A stretch of DNA of 64,000 nucleotides from Pseudomonas sp. 10S4 (GCF_034344865.1 NZ_CP133774.1:806001-870000), one strand, 5' to 3'; shown: positions 28,323-36,889, numbered from the stretch's first letter. The notes: generated by a model from the sequence alone, not told the origin. Program-made: numbers and translations.

Positions 28323-29036
28323 ATGGAAATGTGGAAGGAGTCACAATTAACGCAACTGTCTTACACTAAAGAAATCGATGTCGCCTACAAGATCTCACTT
28401 AATTTCATTAAGAATCTTGGGTTCAAATTCTGTTCTTTTTCAATAACGTCTAAAACACTTGGAACTCACGACTACACCCTGAGCCGGAACAATTTCCCCC
28501 ATGACTGGAATACGCAATATGAACAAAACAAATTTAGCGCAATAGACCCGATAGTGGCCCACTGCAATCATTCAATGTTGCCGATTTTATGGACCGAGGA
28601 CGTCTACTCCAAGACCCCGTGGTTATGGCAAGCCTTGCAACAACAAGGACTGCAGTACGGCTGGTCACAATCAATCCATGATGAGGACAACGGGTTGTAC
28701 AGCATGCTGAGTCTGGCCAGAAGCCACTGCCCGATCACCGCCTATGAACTGTATGAAAACCTGGGCTTCACGGTTTTTATCAGCCGCCACCTGCACGCAC
28801 TGGCGACCCAAACCCTGACGAAAAAAGCACCAAAGCCCAGCATGCCGCATTTATCCCCCCGAGAAGTCGAGGTGTTGAAGCTGTCTGCCGATGGCAAGAC
28901 CGCTTACGAGATTTCCAGAATTCTCAGCCTGAGCGAGCGCACTGTGAATTTCCATGTGCACAGCGCTATCCAGAAACTGGGAGTTTGCAACAAGATTGCT
29001 GCGGTGATTGCAGCAGCCAGGGCCGGAGCTATCTGA
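28323..29036 (+). CDS. LuxR-type solo (autoinducer-binding regulator)
   Basis: 237 residues. The N-terminal autoinducer domain (about 20-160) keeps the six usual ligand-pocket residues: W62, Y66, D75, P76, W90, G124. The C-terminal GerE HTH (175-237; LSPREVEVLKLSADGKTAYEIS, LSERTVNFHVHSAIQKLG) is intact. No luxI-type synthase is visible in the window, so it is a solo, likely sensing exogenous acyl-homoserine lactone or a related signal. ATG 28323 has GGAGG 8 nt upstream, which favours it over the earlier in-frame start at 28266. The first 250 bases are AT-rich, a hint of separate ancestry. Confidence 0.87.
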   Translation: MEMWKESQLTQLSYTKEIDVAYKISLNFIKNLGFKFCSFSITSKTLGTHDYTLSRNNFPHDWNTQYEQNKFSAIDPIVAHCNHSMLPILWTEDVYSKTPWLWQALQQQGLQYGWSQSIHDEDNGLYSMLSLARSHCPITAYELYENLGFTVFISRHLHALATQTLTKKAPKPSMPHLSPREVEVLKLSADGKTAYEISRILSLSERTVNFHVHSAIQKLGVCNKIAAVIAAARAGAI

Positions 29037-29210
29037 AACCACCCGCGGCAAGAAAACCTGCGAGTAATCCAAACGAAAAAAACGTACCATTTGCCATCCT
29101 TCCTGAGTGTCGACGTGTGAAACTTCACGCCGCAGTCCACTCGGCAGGCCCGCCCGCCACAACGCCCCTGGGCCGCGGGACATCCGTTGATTATCCAGAG
29201 CCCCCGCCCC

Positions 29211-30335
29211 ATGCCCTTGCTCGAAACAGCCTTCGCCCAACTCGACCTGATCCGCCAGCCCGAACAGCAGAACGAACCGCTGCAAGCGTTTGATGCCGCC
29301 GACGAATACCTGCTCAATCATCTGGCCGAGGAACAACCGACGGCGGATGTTCGAGTGCTGGTGCTCAACGACAGTTTTGGCGCACTGGCGGCTAGTTTGG
29401 CAGGCAAGGTTCAGGTCACCAGCAGCAGCGACTCGTTCCTCGCATTTCAAGGGTTGGAAAAGAATCTGATCCGCAATGGCCAGGCGTTCGACGCGGTGCC
29501 CAGCGTGCCGGCCAATGAAGCGTTCGTCGGGCCGTTTGACCGGGTGTTGATCCGGGTACCGAAAACCCTCGCGTTGCTGGAAGAGCAATTGATTCGCCTG
29601 CAAGGCCAACTGGCGCCGGGTGCCCAGGTGATTGCAGCGGCGATGGTCAAACACCTGCCTCGCGCCGCCGGGGACTTGCTGGAGCGCTACATCGGCCCGG
29701 TCCAGGCCTCATTGGCGGTGAAGAAAGCCCGGCTGTTGATCGCGACCCCAGAAGCCAAAGCGCCCTCCGTCTCGCCCTACCCGTCCCGCTACCTGCTCGA
29801 CGAGCCGGCAATCGAACTGCTCAACCACGCCAACGTGTTTTGTCGCGAAGGGCTGGATATCGGCACGCGAGCGTTTCTGCCGCATCTGCCGAAAAACCTC
29901 GGCGCGGCGCGAGTGGCCGATCTCGGTTGCGGTAACGGCGTGCTGGCCATCGCCAGCGCCCTGCAAAACCCCGAAGCTCACTACACGCTGGTGGACGAAT
30001 CGTTCATGGCGGTGCAATCGGCCAGCGAAAACTGGCGCGCGGCACTGGGTGCACGCGATGTGATCGTGCGGGCTGGCGATGGCCTGGCCGGGCAGGAACC
30101 GCAGTCCCTGGACGTCGTGCTGTGCAATCCGCCGTTTCACCAGCAGCAAGTGGTTGGCGACTTTCTGGCTTGGCGGATGTTCCAGCAGGCTCGCGAGGCG
30201 CTGGTGGTCGGCGGCGCGTTGTACATCGTCGGCAATCGTCACCTGGGTTATCACAGCAAGCTCGCGCGGTTGTTCCGCGGCGTCGAGCAAGTGGCGGCCA
30301 CATCGAAATTCGTGATCCTCAAGGCCCGTAAATAA
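29211..30335 (+). CDS. rlmG: 23S rRNA (guanine-1835-N2) methyltransferase RlmG
   Basis: A 374-residue SAM-dependent methyltransferase with an N-terminal pseudo-methyltransferase domain and a catalytic C-terminal domain. The SAM loop is VADLGCGNGVLAIAS, and the target-amine motif NPPFH follows (VLCNPPFHQQQ). This two-domain layout with NPPFH is that of RlmG/RsmC; position and length favour RlmG. Start MPLLETAFAQLDLIRQP at 29211. Confidence 0.88.
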   Translation: MPLLETAFAQLDLIRQPEQQNEPLQAFDAADEYLLNHLAEEQPTADVRVLVLNDSFGALAASLAGKVQVTSSSDSFLAFQGLEKNLIRNGQAFDAVPSVPANEAFVGPFDRVLIRVPKTLALLEEQLIRLQGQLAPGAQVIAAAMVKHLPRAAGDLLERYIGPVQASLAVKKARLLIATPEAKAPSVSPYPSRYLLDEPAIELLNHANVFCREGLDIGTRAFLPHLPKNLGAARVADLGCGNGVLAIASALQNPEAHYTLVDESFMAVQSASENWRAALGARDVIVRAGDGLAGQEPQSLDVVLCNPPFHQQQVVGDFLAWRMFQQAREALVVGGALYIVGNRHLGYHSKLARLFRGVEQVAATSKFVILKARK

Positions 30336-30343
30336 CGCGGGCT

Positions 30344-30368
30344 AAAAAAACCCTCCATCAGGAGGGTT
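30344..30368 (-). terminator. Terminator of the cioAB-DUF2474 transcript
   Basis: On minus: AACCCTCC-TGAT-GGAGGGTT followed by a run of seven T. It lies 45 bp past the DUF2474 stop, and also just after rlmG on plus. Confidence 0.8.
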
Positions 30369-30412
30369 ATGAATCCGTGCCGCAAGGCAACGGGATGGGA
30401 ATCTCGGGTGTT

Positions 30413-30579
30413 TCAGTGAGTGGTCAAGCCTGCGGCGTTCATGAACATCCGCATCAGGCTGGCCGCGATGAACAGCACCACGACGCTGCCGGTCCAGATC
30501 ATTGCCAGCCATCCGAGCCGCTGCCACAGCGGCTTTTTTCGGCCTGTTCAATGTCGTGCAGGGTAGGTTTTGTGGACAT
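30413..30579 (-). pseudogene. Small DUF2474-type subunit gene, frame broken in a T6/A6 run
   Basis: Reading minus from ATG 30579 gives MSTKPTLHDIEQAEK, then runs out of frame. Restoring one A to the A6 run (plus-strand T6 at 30534-30539) yields a 55-residue one-helix membrane protein: KPLWQRLGWLAMIWTGSVVV... ending MNAAGLTTH. DUF2474 proteins of this size and pattern follow CIO/bd-type oxidase genes and are thought to be small accessory subunits. It lies about 76 bp after cioB. A homopolymer miscall is the simplest cause. Confidence 0.75.
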
Positions 30580-30619
30580 GTCTCAATCCTCTCTTGAAGT
30601 TGATGGCGCCGGTGAGGAC

Positions 30620-30650
30620 GCCATCGCGAGCAAGTTTTGCTCCTACAGGG
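30620..30650. repeat. Degenerate single REP
   Basis: GCCATCGCGAGCAAG then TTTTGCTCCTACAGG, a diverged REP half between cioB and the DUF2474 gene. Confidence 0.5.
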
Positions 30651-30655
30651 TGGGG

Positions 30656-31663
30656 CTAGTGGTAACCATCTTCATGGGTGACCTTGCCGCGGAACACGTA
30701 GTAGCTCCAGAAGGTGTAGCCCAGGATGAACGGAATGATGAACAGCGTACCCACCAGCATGAAGCCCTGGCTTTGCGGCGGTGCGGCGGCGTCCCAGATC
30801 GAGATCGACGGCGGCACGATGTTTGGCCACAGGCTGATGCCCAAGCCGCTGTAACCGAGGAAGATCAACACCAGGGTCAGCAGGAACGGTGTGTAGTGCG
30901 CATTGCGGGCCACCGCGCGGATCAGACCGTACATGGTCACCAATACCAGGATCGGCACCGGCAGGAACCAGAACAGGTTCGGCAGCGTAAACCAGCGTGC
31001 CGCGATCTCGGCATGGGCCAGCGGGGTCCAGATGCTGATGATACCGATCACCGCCAATACTACGAACGCCAACGGCCGCGCCAGGTTGTGCATCTGTTCT
31101 TGTAACTTGCCTTCGGTTTTCATGATCAGCCAAGTGCAGCCAAGCAGTGCGTAAGCCACCACCAGCGCCAGGCCGCAGAACAGGGTGAACGGCGTCAGCC
31201 AATCCAGTGAACCGCCGGCGAACTGGCGATTGACCACTGGAATGCCATCAATGAATGCACCCAACGCCACACCCTGGAAGAAGGTCGCCGTGATGGAACC
31301 ACCGATAAAGGCCTTGTCCCAGAGGTGGCGCTTGTCGTCCTTGGCCTTGAAGCGGAACTCGAACGCCACACCGCGGAAGATCAGCCCGATCAGCATCAGG
31401 ATCAACGGCAGGTACAACGCCGACAGCACCACCGAATAGGCCAGAGGAAAGGCGCCGAACAATGCCGCGCCGCCCAGTACCAGCCAGGTTTCGTTACCGT
31501 CCCAGACGGGTGCGACGGTGTTCATCATCACGTCACGGTCAGTCTTGCCCGGGATGAACGGGAAGAGAATCCCGATCCCCAGGTCGAAACCGTCCATGAC
31601 CACGTACATCATGATGCCGAAGATGATGATCACGGCCCAGATCAGCGGAAGATCGATACCCAT
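30656..31663 (-). CDS. cioB: Cyanide-insensitive quinol oxidase subunit II
   Basis: A 335-residue CydB-family membrane protein (about eight helices). Start MGIDLPLIWAVIIIFGIMMYVVMDGFDLGIG shows the conserved GFDLG motif; later DGNETWLVLGG and GYTFWSYYVFRGKV are family signatures. It pairs with subunit I to oxidise ubiquinol and reduce oxygen without proton pumping. The ATG at 31663 lies 2 nt after the cioA stop, with AAGGAG inside cioA, indicating translational coupling. Confidence 0.92.
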   Translation of the reverse strand: MGIDLPLIWAVIIIFGIMMYVVMDGFDLGIGILFPFIPGKTDRDVMMNTVAPVWDGNETWLVLGGAALFGAFPLAYSVVLSALYLPLILMLIGLIFRGVAFEFRFKAKDDKRHLWDKAFIGGSITATFFQGVALGAFIDGIPVVNRQFAGGSLDWLTPFTLFCGLALVVAYALLGCTWLIMKTEGKLQEQMHNLARPLAFVVLAVIGIISIWTPLAHAEIAARWFTLPNLFWFLPVPILVLVTMYGLIRAVARNAHYTPFLLTLVLIFLGYSGLGISLWPNIVPPSISIWDAAAPPQSQGFMLVGTLFIIPFILGYTFWSYYVFRGKVTHEDGYH

Positions 31664-31665
31664 GT

Positions 31666-33105
31666 TCAAATCTCCTTGGTCAGGCTGGGGCTGTGATCAC
31701 TGTCGCCGTTATCGTCAGCGGCGGACAGCGGACGGGACGGCGTGCGTTTCTGGCCAGGACCACCGTCGTTGGTTTCCTTGCCTTCGTCGATCTTCGGCCC
31801 TTTGCGCACCAGGCGCATCATGTAGCCGAGGCCGGCGCCGAACAGCGCGAAATACACCACAACGAACAGCACCAGCGTGATGCTCATCTGCACGAAGCTG
31901 TGATTGGAGGACGCATCGGCCGTGCGCATCAACCCGTAGACCACCCACGGCTGACGACCGATTTCAGTGGTGAACCAACCAGCGAGAATCGCGATCAGGC
32001 CAGACGGGCCCATCCACAACGCCAGGTAAAGGAACGGACGCGAGGTATACAGCTTGTCGCGCTTGCGCAGCCACAGGCTCCACAAACCGGTGAAGATCAT
32101 CAGGAAGCCCAGGCCGACCATGACCCGGAACGACCAGAAAACGATGGTCGAATTCGGCCGGTCTTCAGGCGGGAAGTCCTTGAGCGCCGGCACCTGTTTG
32201 TCCAGGGAGTGCGTCAGGATCAGGCTGCCCAGGTATGGAATTTCTACGGCAAACTTGGTCTTCTCGGCTTTCATGTCCGGCCAGCCGAACAGGATCAGCG
32301 GGGTCGGTTCATTACCGACGTTTTCCCAGTGACCTTCGATTGCCGCGATTTTCGCCGGCTGATGCTCAAGGGTATTGAGACCGTGGAAGTCGCCAATGAC
32401 CGCCTGGATCGGCGCCACAATCAATGCCATCCACATGGCCATCGAGAGCATGGTGCGAATCGCCGGGTTGTCTTTGCCGCGCAGCAAGTGCCACGCCGCC
32501 GAGGAACCGACGAAGAATGCTGTCGCTACAAATGCTGCCGTGGCCATGTGCATCAGGCGGTACGGGAACGACGGGTTGAAGATCACCGCCAGCCAGTCCA
32601 CCGGAATCACTCGACCGTCGATGATTTCAAAGCCTTGTGGCGTCTGCATCCAGCTGTTGGACGCGAGAATCCAGAAGGTTGAGATCAGCGTGCCAATGGC
32701 CACCATGACGGTGGAGAAAAAGTGCAGGTTGCGCCCGACCTTGTTCCAGCCGAACAGCATGACGCCGAGGAAACCGGCTTCGAGGAAGAAGGCTGTGAGC
32801 ACTTCATAGGTCAGCAGCGGCCCGGTGACAGCACCGGCGAAGTCCGAGAAACGGCTCCAGTTGGTGCCGAACTGATAGGCCATGACCAGCCCGGAGACCA
32901 CGCCCATGCCGAAGTTCACGGCAAAGATCTTCGACCAGAAGTGGTACAGATCGCGGTAGGTGTCGTTGTGGGTTTTCAACCACAGGCCTTCGAGTACCGC
33001 CAGGTAACTCGCCAGGCCAATGGTGATGGCCGGGAACAGGATGTGGAACGAGATGGTGAACGCGAACTGCATCCGGGCGAGATCAAGCGCCTCCAAACCG
33101 AACAT
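31666..33105 (-). CDS. cioA: Cyanide-insensitive quinol oxidase subunit I
   Basis: A 479-residue CydA-family subunit that carries the hemes. Start MFGLEALDLARMQFAFTISFHILFPAITIG includes the heme-ligand His of the FHILFP stretch. The Q-loop region is short, and the protein is shorter than E. coli CydA, as in CIO-type oxidases. With cioB and the DUF2474 gene it forms an operon. In P. aeruginosa cioAB is repressed by ANR, and a perfect ANR/FNR box lies upstream here. Confidence 0.9.
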   Translation of the reverse strand: MFGLEALDLARMQFAFTISFHILFPAITIGLASYLAVLEGLWLKTHNDTYRDLYHFWSKIFAVNFGMGVVSGLVMAYQFGTNWSRFSDFAGAVTGPLLTYEVLTAFFLEAGFLGVMLFGWNKVGRNLHFFSTVMVAIGTLISTFWILASNSWMQTPQGFEIIDGRVIPVDWLAVIFNPSFPYRLMHMATAAFVATAFFVGSSAAWHLLRGKDNPAIRTMLSMAMWMALIVAPIQAVIGDFHGLNTLEHQPAKIAAIEGHWENVGNEPTPLILFGWPDMKAEKTKFAVEIPYLGSLILTHSLDKQVPALKDFPPEDRPNSTIVFWSFRVMVGLGFLMIFTGLWSLWLRKRDKLYTSRPFLYLALWMGPSGLIAILAGWFTTEIGRQPWVVYGLMRTADASSNHSFVQMSITLVLFVVVYFALFGAGLGYMMRLVRKGPKIDEGKETNDGGPGQKRTPSRPLSAADDNGDSDHSPSLTKEI

Positions 33106-33270
33106 AAGTCTTCCTCTGTCAGGTAATACAGGCTGAAGGGCTTGTGACCCTGCACCCACTCTGCCCCCACGGATATGGAGTGTGGCGAATTCCAATTCGT
33201 TCTTTTTTTAAAATCATCACAACGTAGGGAGTCTGGCCGTTTGGCCGCCGGATCAATTCCATGAGGGGTA

Positions 33271-33284
33271 TTGATCTGGATCAA
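33271..33284. promoter_or_regulatory. ANR/FNR box
   Basis: TTGATCTGGATCAA, a perfect match to TTGATnnnnATCAA, 166-179 bp upstream of the cioA start codon. Confidence 0.8.
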
Positions 33285-33405
33285 GCAACGTTAAAAGAGT
33301 AGTCCCATTTTTGACGATAGACGGTGTGGTCTTTTGACGCGTGACAGGTTGCCTCATAACGTTGGTAATCAGTCGCAACACATTCCCTGAATTGAGAATG
33401 CTTAC

Positions 33406-33537
33406 TGTGGCGAGGGGCTTGCCCCGTTCGGCTGCGCAGCAGTCGCAAACTGATTGATGCGGTTTTGCCAATAGGAATGAGGTGTCAGGATTTAGGGCCG
33501 CTTCGCAGCCCAACGGGGCAAGCCCCCTCGCCACAGG
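33406..33537. repeat. REPIN, TGTGGCGAGGG class
   Basis: TGTGGCGAGGGGCTTGCCCC and the inverted arm ending CCCTCGCCACAGG, same class as 14218-14339. The rest of the 33106-33655 gap contains the ANR box and no gene. Confidence 0.8.
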
Positions 33538-33655
33538 GAAACAACGCTGTGTTTTGGAGATCGATGTCTAGCTACCTAAAATTTTTGTCAGCGTAACTTC
33601 TTGTTACAGCTTGGTGATAACCTCGACCTTCCCCTCGCTCAAGACCTGCCTTCAG

Positions 33656-34894
33656 ATGCCCAGCCAAGCGCCCCTGCTGTTACGCCATCACCGTCCTTTC
33701 ATTGCGTTCTGGCTGGCACGGGTATTTACCGCCAGCGGTTTTCAGATGCTGACAGTGGCGATCGGCTGGAATCTGTATCAATTGACCGGCAGTGTGCTGG
33801 ACCTGGGCCTGGTGGGTTTGGTCGAGTTCGCCCCGCGGGTGCTGTTCATGCTGCACACCGGGCATGTTGCGGACCGCTATGACCGGCGCAAGGTCGCGGC
33901 GATCTGCCAGTTCCTGCAAGCCTTGATCGCCCTGTCCCTGGCCATTGGCAGCGCCACTGATCACGTCACACGGGAGATGATCTTCATCCTTGCGTTCCTG
34001 CTCGGTGCCGCCCGGTCCTTCGAGATGCCGACCACTCAGGCCCTGCTGCCGAGCATCGTGCCCAGCGCGTTGTTCCCTCGGGCCGTGGCCGCCGCACAAT
34101 CGGCGCAACAATCGGCCACCATCGTCGCGCCAGCACTCGGCGGTTTGCTTTACGCCTTCGGCAGCGTCTGGGTCTATGGCCCAACGGTGGTTCTGTACCT
34201 CATCGCCTGCTCGTTGATGCTCAACCTGCCAGCCCGGCAAACGCCGCTGAACAAGGGCAAGGCGACGATGGATTCGCTGCTGGCCGGTATCCGCTTCATT
34301 CGCAGTCGCCCGGACATCCTCGGGGCGATTTCCCTGGACCTGTTCGCCGTGCTGCTGGGTGGCGCTACGGCGCTGCTGCCGGTGTTTGCCAAAGATATTC
34401 TGCTGACCGGCCCCTGGGGCCTGGGCCTGCTACGCTCGGCGCCAGCGGTGGGAGCGTTGTTGATGTCACTGTTCCTGGCGCGATTTGCCGTGGAGCGTAA
34501 GGTCGGGCGCGTGATGTTCACCGCCGTGGGCATCTTCGGCGTCGCGACCATCGCCTTCGGCCTGTCCACCTCGTTCTGGTTTTCCCTGGCGGTGCTGGTG
34601 GTGCTGGGCGCGGCGGACATGATCAGCATGGTGATCCGCGCCTCCTTCGTGCAACTGGAAACCCCGGACGAAATGCGCGGCCGGGTCAGCGCCGTAAACG
34701 GACTGTTCATCGGCGCTTCAAACCAGTTGGGCGAATTCGAATCCGGCCTGACCGCCCACTGGTTCGGCACCGTGCCCGCCGTGGTCATGGGCGGCATCGG
34801 CACGCTGGTGGTGACCGGGACCTGGATCAAACTGTTCCCGACCCTGGCCAACCGCGACCGCATGCACATGGCGGTGGAAGAGGCGAAGGTTTAA
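33656..34894 (+). CDS. MFS transporter (EntS-like)
   Basis: 412 residues, 12 predicted membrane helices. The inter-helix motif GHVADRYDRRKVA (after helix 2) and TPDEMRGRVSAVNGLFIG (late loop) are those of the EntS/enterobactin-exporter-like MFS group, a large family of exporters with unknown substrates. The N-terminal MPSQAPLLLRHHRPFIAFWLARVFT fixes the start at 33656. No siderophore gene is adjacent, so the substrate is open. Confidence 0.82.
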   Translation: MPSQAPLLLRHHRPFIAFWLARVFTASGFQMLTVAIGWNLYQLTGSVLDLGLVGLVEFAPRVLFMLHTGHVADRYDRRKVAAICQFLQALIALSLAIGSATDHVTREMIFILAFLLGAARSFEMPTTQALLPSIVPSALFPRAVAAAQSAQQSATIVAPALGGLLYAFGSVWVYGPTVVLYLIACSLMLNLPARQTPLNKGKATMDSLLAGIRFIRSRPDILGAISLDLFAVLLGGATALLPVFAKDILLTGPWGLGLLRSAPAVGALLMSLFLARFAVERKVGRVMFTAVGIFGVATIAFGLSTSFWFSLAVLVVLGAADMISMVIRASFVQLETPDEMRGRVSAVNGLFIGASNQLGEFESGLTAHWFGTVPAVVMGGIGTLVVTGTWIKLFPTLANRDRMHMAVEEAKV

Positions 34895-34967
34895 GGCGGT
34901 TACTTCCAGGAGCAAGGGAGGTCCCGCACCCGCCTGGCGGCACAAAGCATAAATTTGCCGACCAAGT

Positions 34968-35011
34968 GCGATACATAGATACCGCATCAAGTGTAATGTA
35001 TCGCCTTACAC
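34968..35011. promoter_or_regulatory. Two overlapping dyads upstream of higBA
   Basis: GCGATACAT (34968-34976) pairs with ATGTATCGC (34996-35004), and GTGTAA (34991-34996) pairs with TTACAC (35006-35011). The last arm ends 8 nt before the higB start. The location suits HigA autorepression. Confidence 0.6.
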
Positions 35012-35018
35012 CTCCTCC

Positions 35019-35297
35019 ATGATCAAATCCTTTCAGCACAAAGGCCTTCGAGGCTTCTATGAAACAGGTTCGACTCGTGGGATTCGCGCAGACCATGCGA
35101 AACGTTTGTCTCGAATGTTGCAGTTCATGGACCGCGCAATGACGCCTGGCGATCTCGACCTTCCTGGATGGCGGTTACACCCGCTCAAGGGAGAATTGGC
35201 CGAGTATTGGTCATTGAGTGTCTCGGGTAACTGGCGGGTGATTTTTCGTTTTATTGGCTCGGATATCGAACTGGTCGATTATCTGGACTATCACTGA
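35019..35297 (+). CDS. higB: HigB toxin (RelE superfamily)
   Basis: A 92-residue ribosome-dependent mRNA interferase of the HigB type: MIKSFQHKGLRGFYETGS, then DLDLPGWRLHPLKGELAEYWSLSVSGNWRVIF, the family core. Gene order toxin then antitoxin, 14 nt apart, is the usual reversed hig arrangement. No clear Shine-Dalgarno sequence precedes the ATG, which may keep toxin synthesis low. Confidence 0.93.
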   Translation: MIKSFQHKGLRGFYETGSTRGIRADHAKRLSRMLQFMDRAMTPGDLDLPGWRLHPLKGELAEYWSLSVSGNWRVIFRFIGSDIELVDYLDYH

Positions 35298-35311
35298 CAG
35301 GAGGCAGGACC

Positions 35312-35599
35312 ATGCCCGTGCACAATCCGCCACACCCTGGCGAAACACTGTTGCGGGATGTTTTACCCGAGCTTGGCATCAGCGTCACTGAATTGGCTCG
35401 CCATCTGGGATTTGCGCGGCCACATCTTTCCAGGGTGCTACATGCCCATGCACCGATCAGTCCGGACCTGGCGGTACGTCTAGAGCGGGCAGGCATCGGC
35501 AAAGCCAGAATGTGGCTAGGCGTTCAAACGGACTATGACCTCTGGCAAGCGGAACATCGTGAGCAGCCGGCCATCGAGCCTATTGCTGTCCACGCCTGA
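35312..35599 (+). CDS. higA: HigA antitoxin (XRE family)
   Basis: A 95-residue helix-turn-helix antitoxin: HPGETLLRDVLPELGISVTELARHLGFARPHLSRVLH is the VapI/HigA HTH. C-terminal AGIGKARMWLGVQTDYDLWQAEH is typical of HigA. It should bind HigB and repress the operon through the dyads upstream. Confidence 0.93.
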   Translation: MPVHNPPHPGETLLRDVLPELGISVTELARHLGFARPHLSRVLHAHAPISPDLAVRLERAGIGKARMWLGVQTDYDLWQAEHREQPAIEPIAVHA

Positions 35600-35605
35600 C
35601 CTGCG

Positions 35606-36157
35606 CTAAACCAACAATTCCCCCGCCACCGCCGCTCTCGTGGCCTTACCGCAAAGTTGCTCCACCAGTGCCAGCGCAAAGGGCAACGCGGCGCCCGAGC
35701 CTTGGGCGGTGATGCAATTGCCGTCCACCACCACGGGTTGATCGACGAAGGTGCAGCCCGACAGTTGATTGCTGACCGTGGGCAAACAGGTCATACGCCG
35801 CTGACGCAAAACACCAAAGGCTTGCAGCGCCAGCGCCGGCGCTTCTGCGATGCCGGCGAACAGGCGCCCGGCGGCAGCCTGATCCTTGATCAGTTGTTCC
35901 AGGGGTTGATGGGCCGCCAGATGTTGCGCGCCCACGGCACCGCCGGGCAGGGCGATCAGGTCGAACGGCTGGGCCAGCAAATCCACCAGCATTGCATCGG
36001 CGGTCACGCGGGTGCCACGGGCACAGGTGAGCATGCGTCGGCCTTCGATGCTGGCCACCACCACTTCGACCTTGGCGCGGCGCAGCACGTCGACCAGGGT
36101 CACGCATTGCAGGTCATCGATGCCCTCGGCGAGGGTAATCAGAGCTCTAAAGGTCAT
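35606..36157 (-). CDS. DJ-1/PfpI-family protein lacking the nucleophile Cys
   Basis: A 183-residue DJ-1/YajL-like protein (MTFRALITLAEGIDDLQCVTLVDVLRRA). The elbow that reads A-I-C-A-A-P in YajL/DJ-1 reads G-I-A-E-A-P here (LFAGIAEAPALAL), so the reactive cysteine is an alanine. The usual glyoxalase or deglycase chemistry is therefore not expected; a redox or chaperone-like role may remain. Start ATG 36157 preferred over GTG 36163. It converges on higA. Confidence 0.75.
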   Translation of the reverse strand: MTFRALITLAEGIDDLQCVTLVDVLRRAKVEVVVASIEGRRMLTCARGTRVTADAMLVDLLAQPFDLIALPGGAVGAQHLAAHQPLEQLIKDQAAAGRLFAGIAEAPALALQAFGVLRQRRMTCLPTVSNQLSGCTFVDQPVVVDGNCITAQGSGAALPFALALVEQLCGKATRAAVAGELLV

Positions 36158-36174
36158 GGGCACGGTCCACAGGA

Positions 36175-36207
36175 GGGTCCTTAAAGCTTAGTCAGCTTTA
36201 AGGACCC
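36175..36207. promoter_or_regulatory. 14-bp-arm perfect hairpin
   Basis: GGGTCCTTAAAGCT, loop TAGTC, then the exact complement. It lies between the DUF4879 stop and the DJ-1-like start, 18 nt ahead of the latter. No T-tract follows on minus. Confidence 0.6.
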
Positions 36208-36224
36208 TTGTTCGCGCCTGGTCG

Positions 36225-36683
36225 TTACTTGATGTAAAGCTGCGTCGATACCGTGTTGCCCGGTGCGTTGATCGAGGTGTTGCTGAAGGTGAACGTCCCT
36301 TCCTGCTTGTCGCCCAGGTCATAGATGTAGAGCTTGCCGACGATCCTCGTCTGAGTGCTGGTGCATTGCGTCGGATTGCCATTGGCGTAGGCGCAGACGT
36401 TGGCTTGTACACCGCCGACGCTGAAACCGTCGATCCCGACCGTGGGCACTCGCCCGTAGCCCATCTCCAGCACATAGACCTTGATGTTCGCGCCGCCGTG
36501 ATCACAGGTCGTGCGCTCTTGCCCGGCAGAAATATTTTCAATCCCGCAGGTGGCTGACTGGACCTTAAGTACATGAACGCTGGTCAACGGCGGTGCCGAC
36601 GCTGCCAGAACGGTGGGCGCACTGGCCAGCAACGCGAAAAACAGACCCCACGACCGAACAATTTTGCGCTTGATGCGATCCAT
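36225..36683 (-). CDS. Secreted DUF4879 (YolA-like) protein
   Basis: 152 residues with a signal peptide (WGLFFALLASAPTVLAAS). The mature domain starts APPLTSVHVLKVQSATCGIE and has four cysteines placed for two disulfides (ATCGIE, TTCDHGG, NVCAYANG, TQCTSTQT). The DHGGxNIKVYVLEMGYG stretch is what makes me place it in the DUF4879/YolA family. Function unknown; a compact beta-rich exported protein. Family call from memory. Confidence 0.65.
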   Translation of the reverse strand: MDRIKRKIVRSWGLFFALLASAPTVLAASAPPLTSVHVLKVQSATCGIENISAGQERTTCDHGGANIKVYVLEMGYGRVPTVGIDGFSVGGVQANVCAYANGNPTQCTSTQTRIVGKLYIYDLGDKQEGTFTFSNTSINAPGNTVSTQLYIK

Positions 36684-36889
36684 TACGACTCCCCCAAAAC
36701 AGGCGCGCAGTATGGCTCACTTCGCTTAACGGCAAAACATCGCCGACGATCGCAGCCATTACCCCACGCGGCTGGTATGATGCGCGGCTTTTTCCGACCC
36801 ACAGAAAATTCCCGGGCGCCTAGGGCGGTCTGTGCTTTGCTGTTGAGGTCGATACATTCACGGCGCACTGCGCGCCACGGGGAGCAGAC

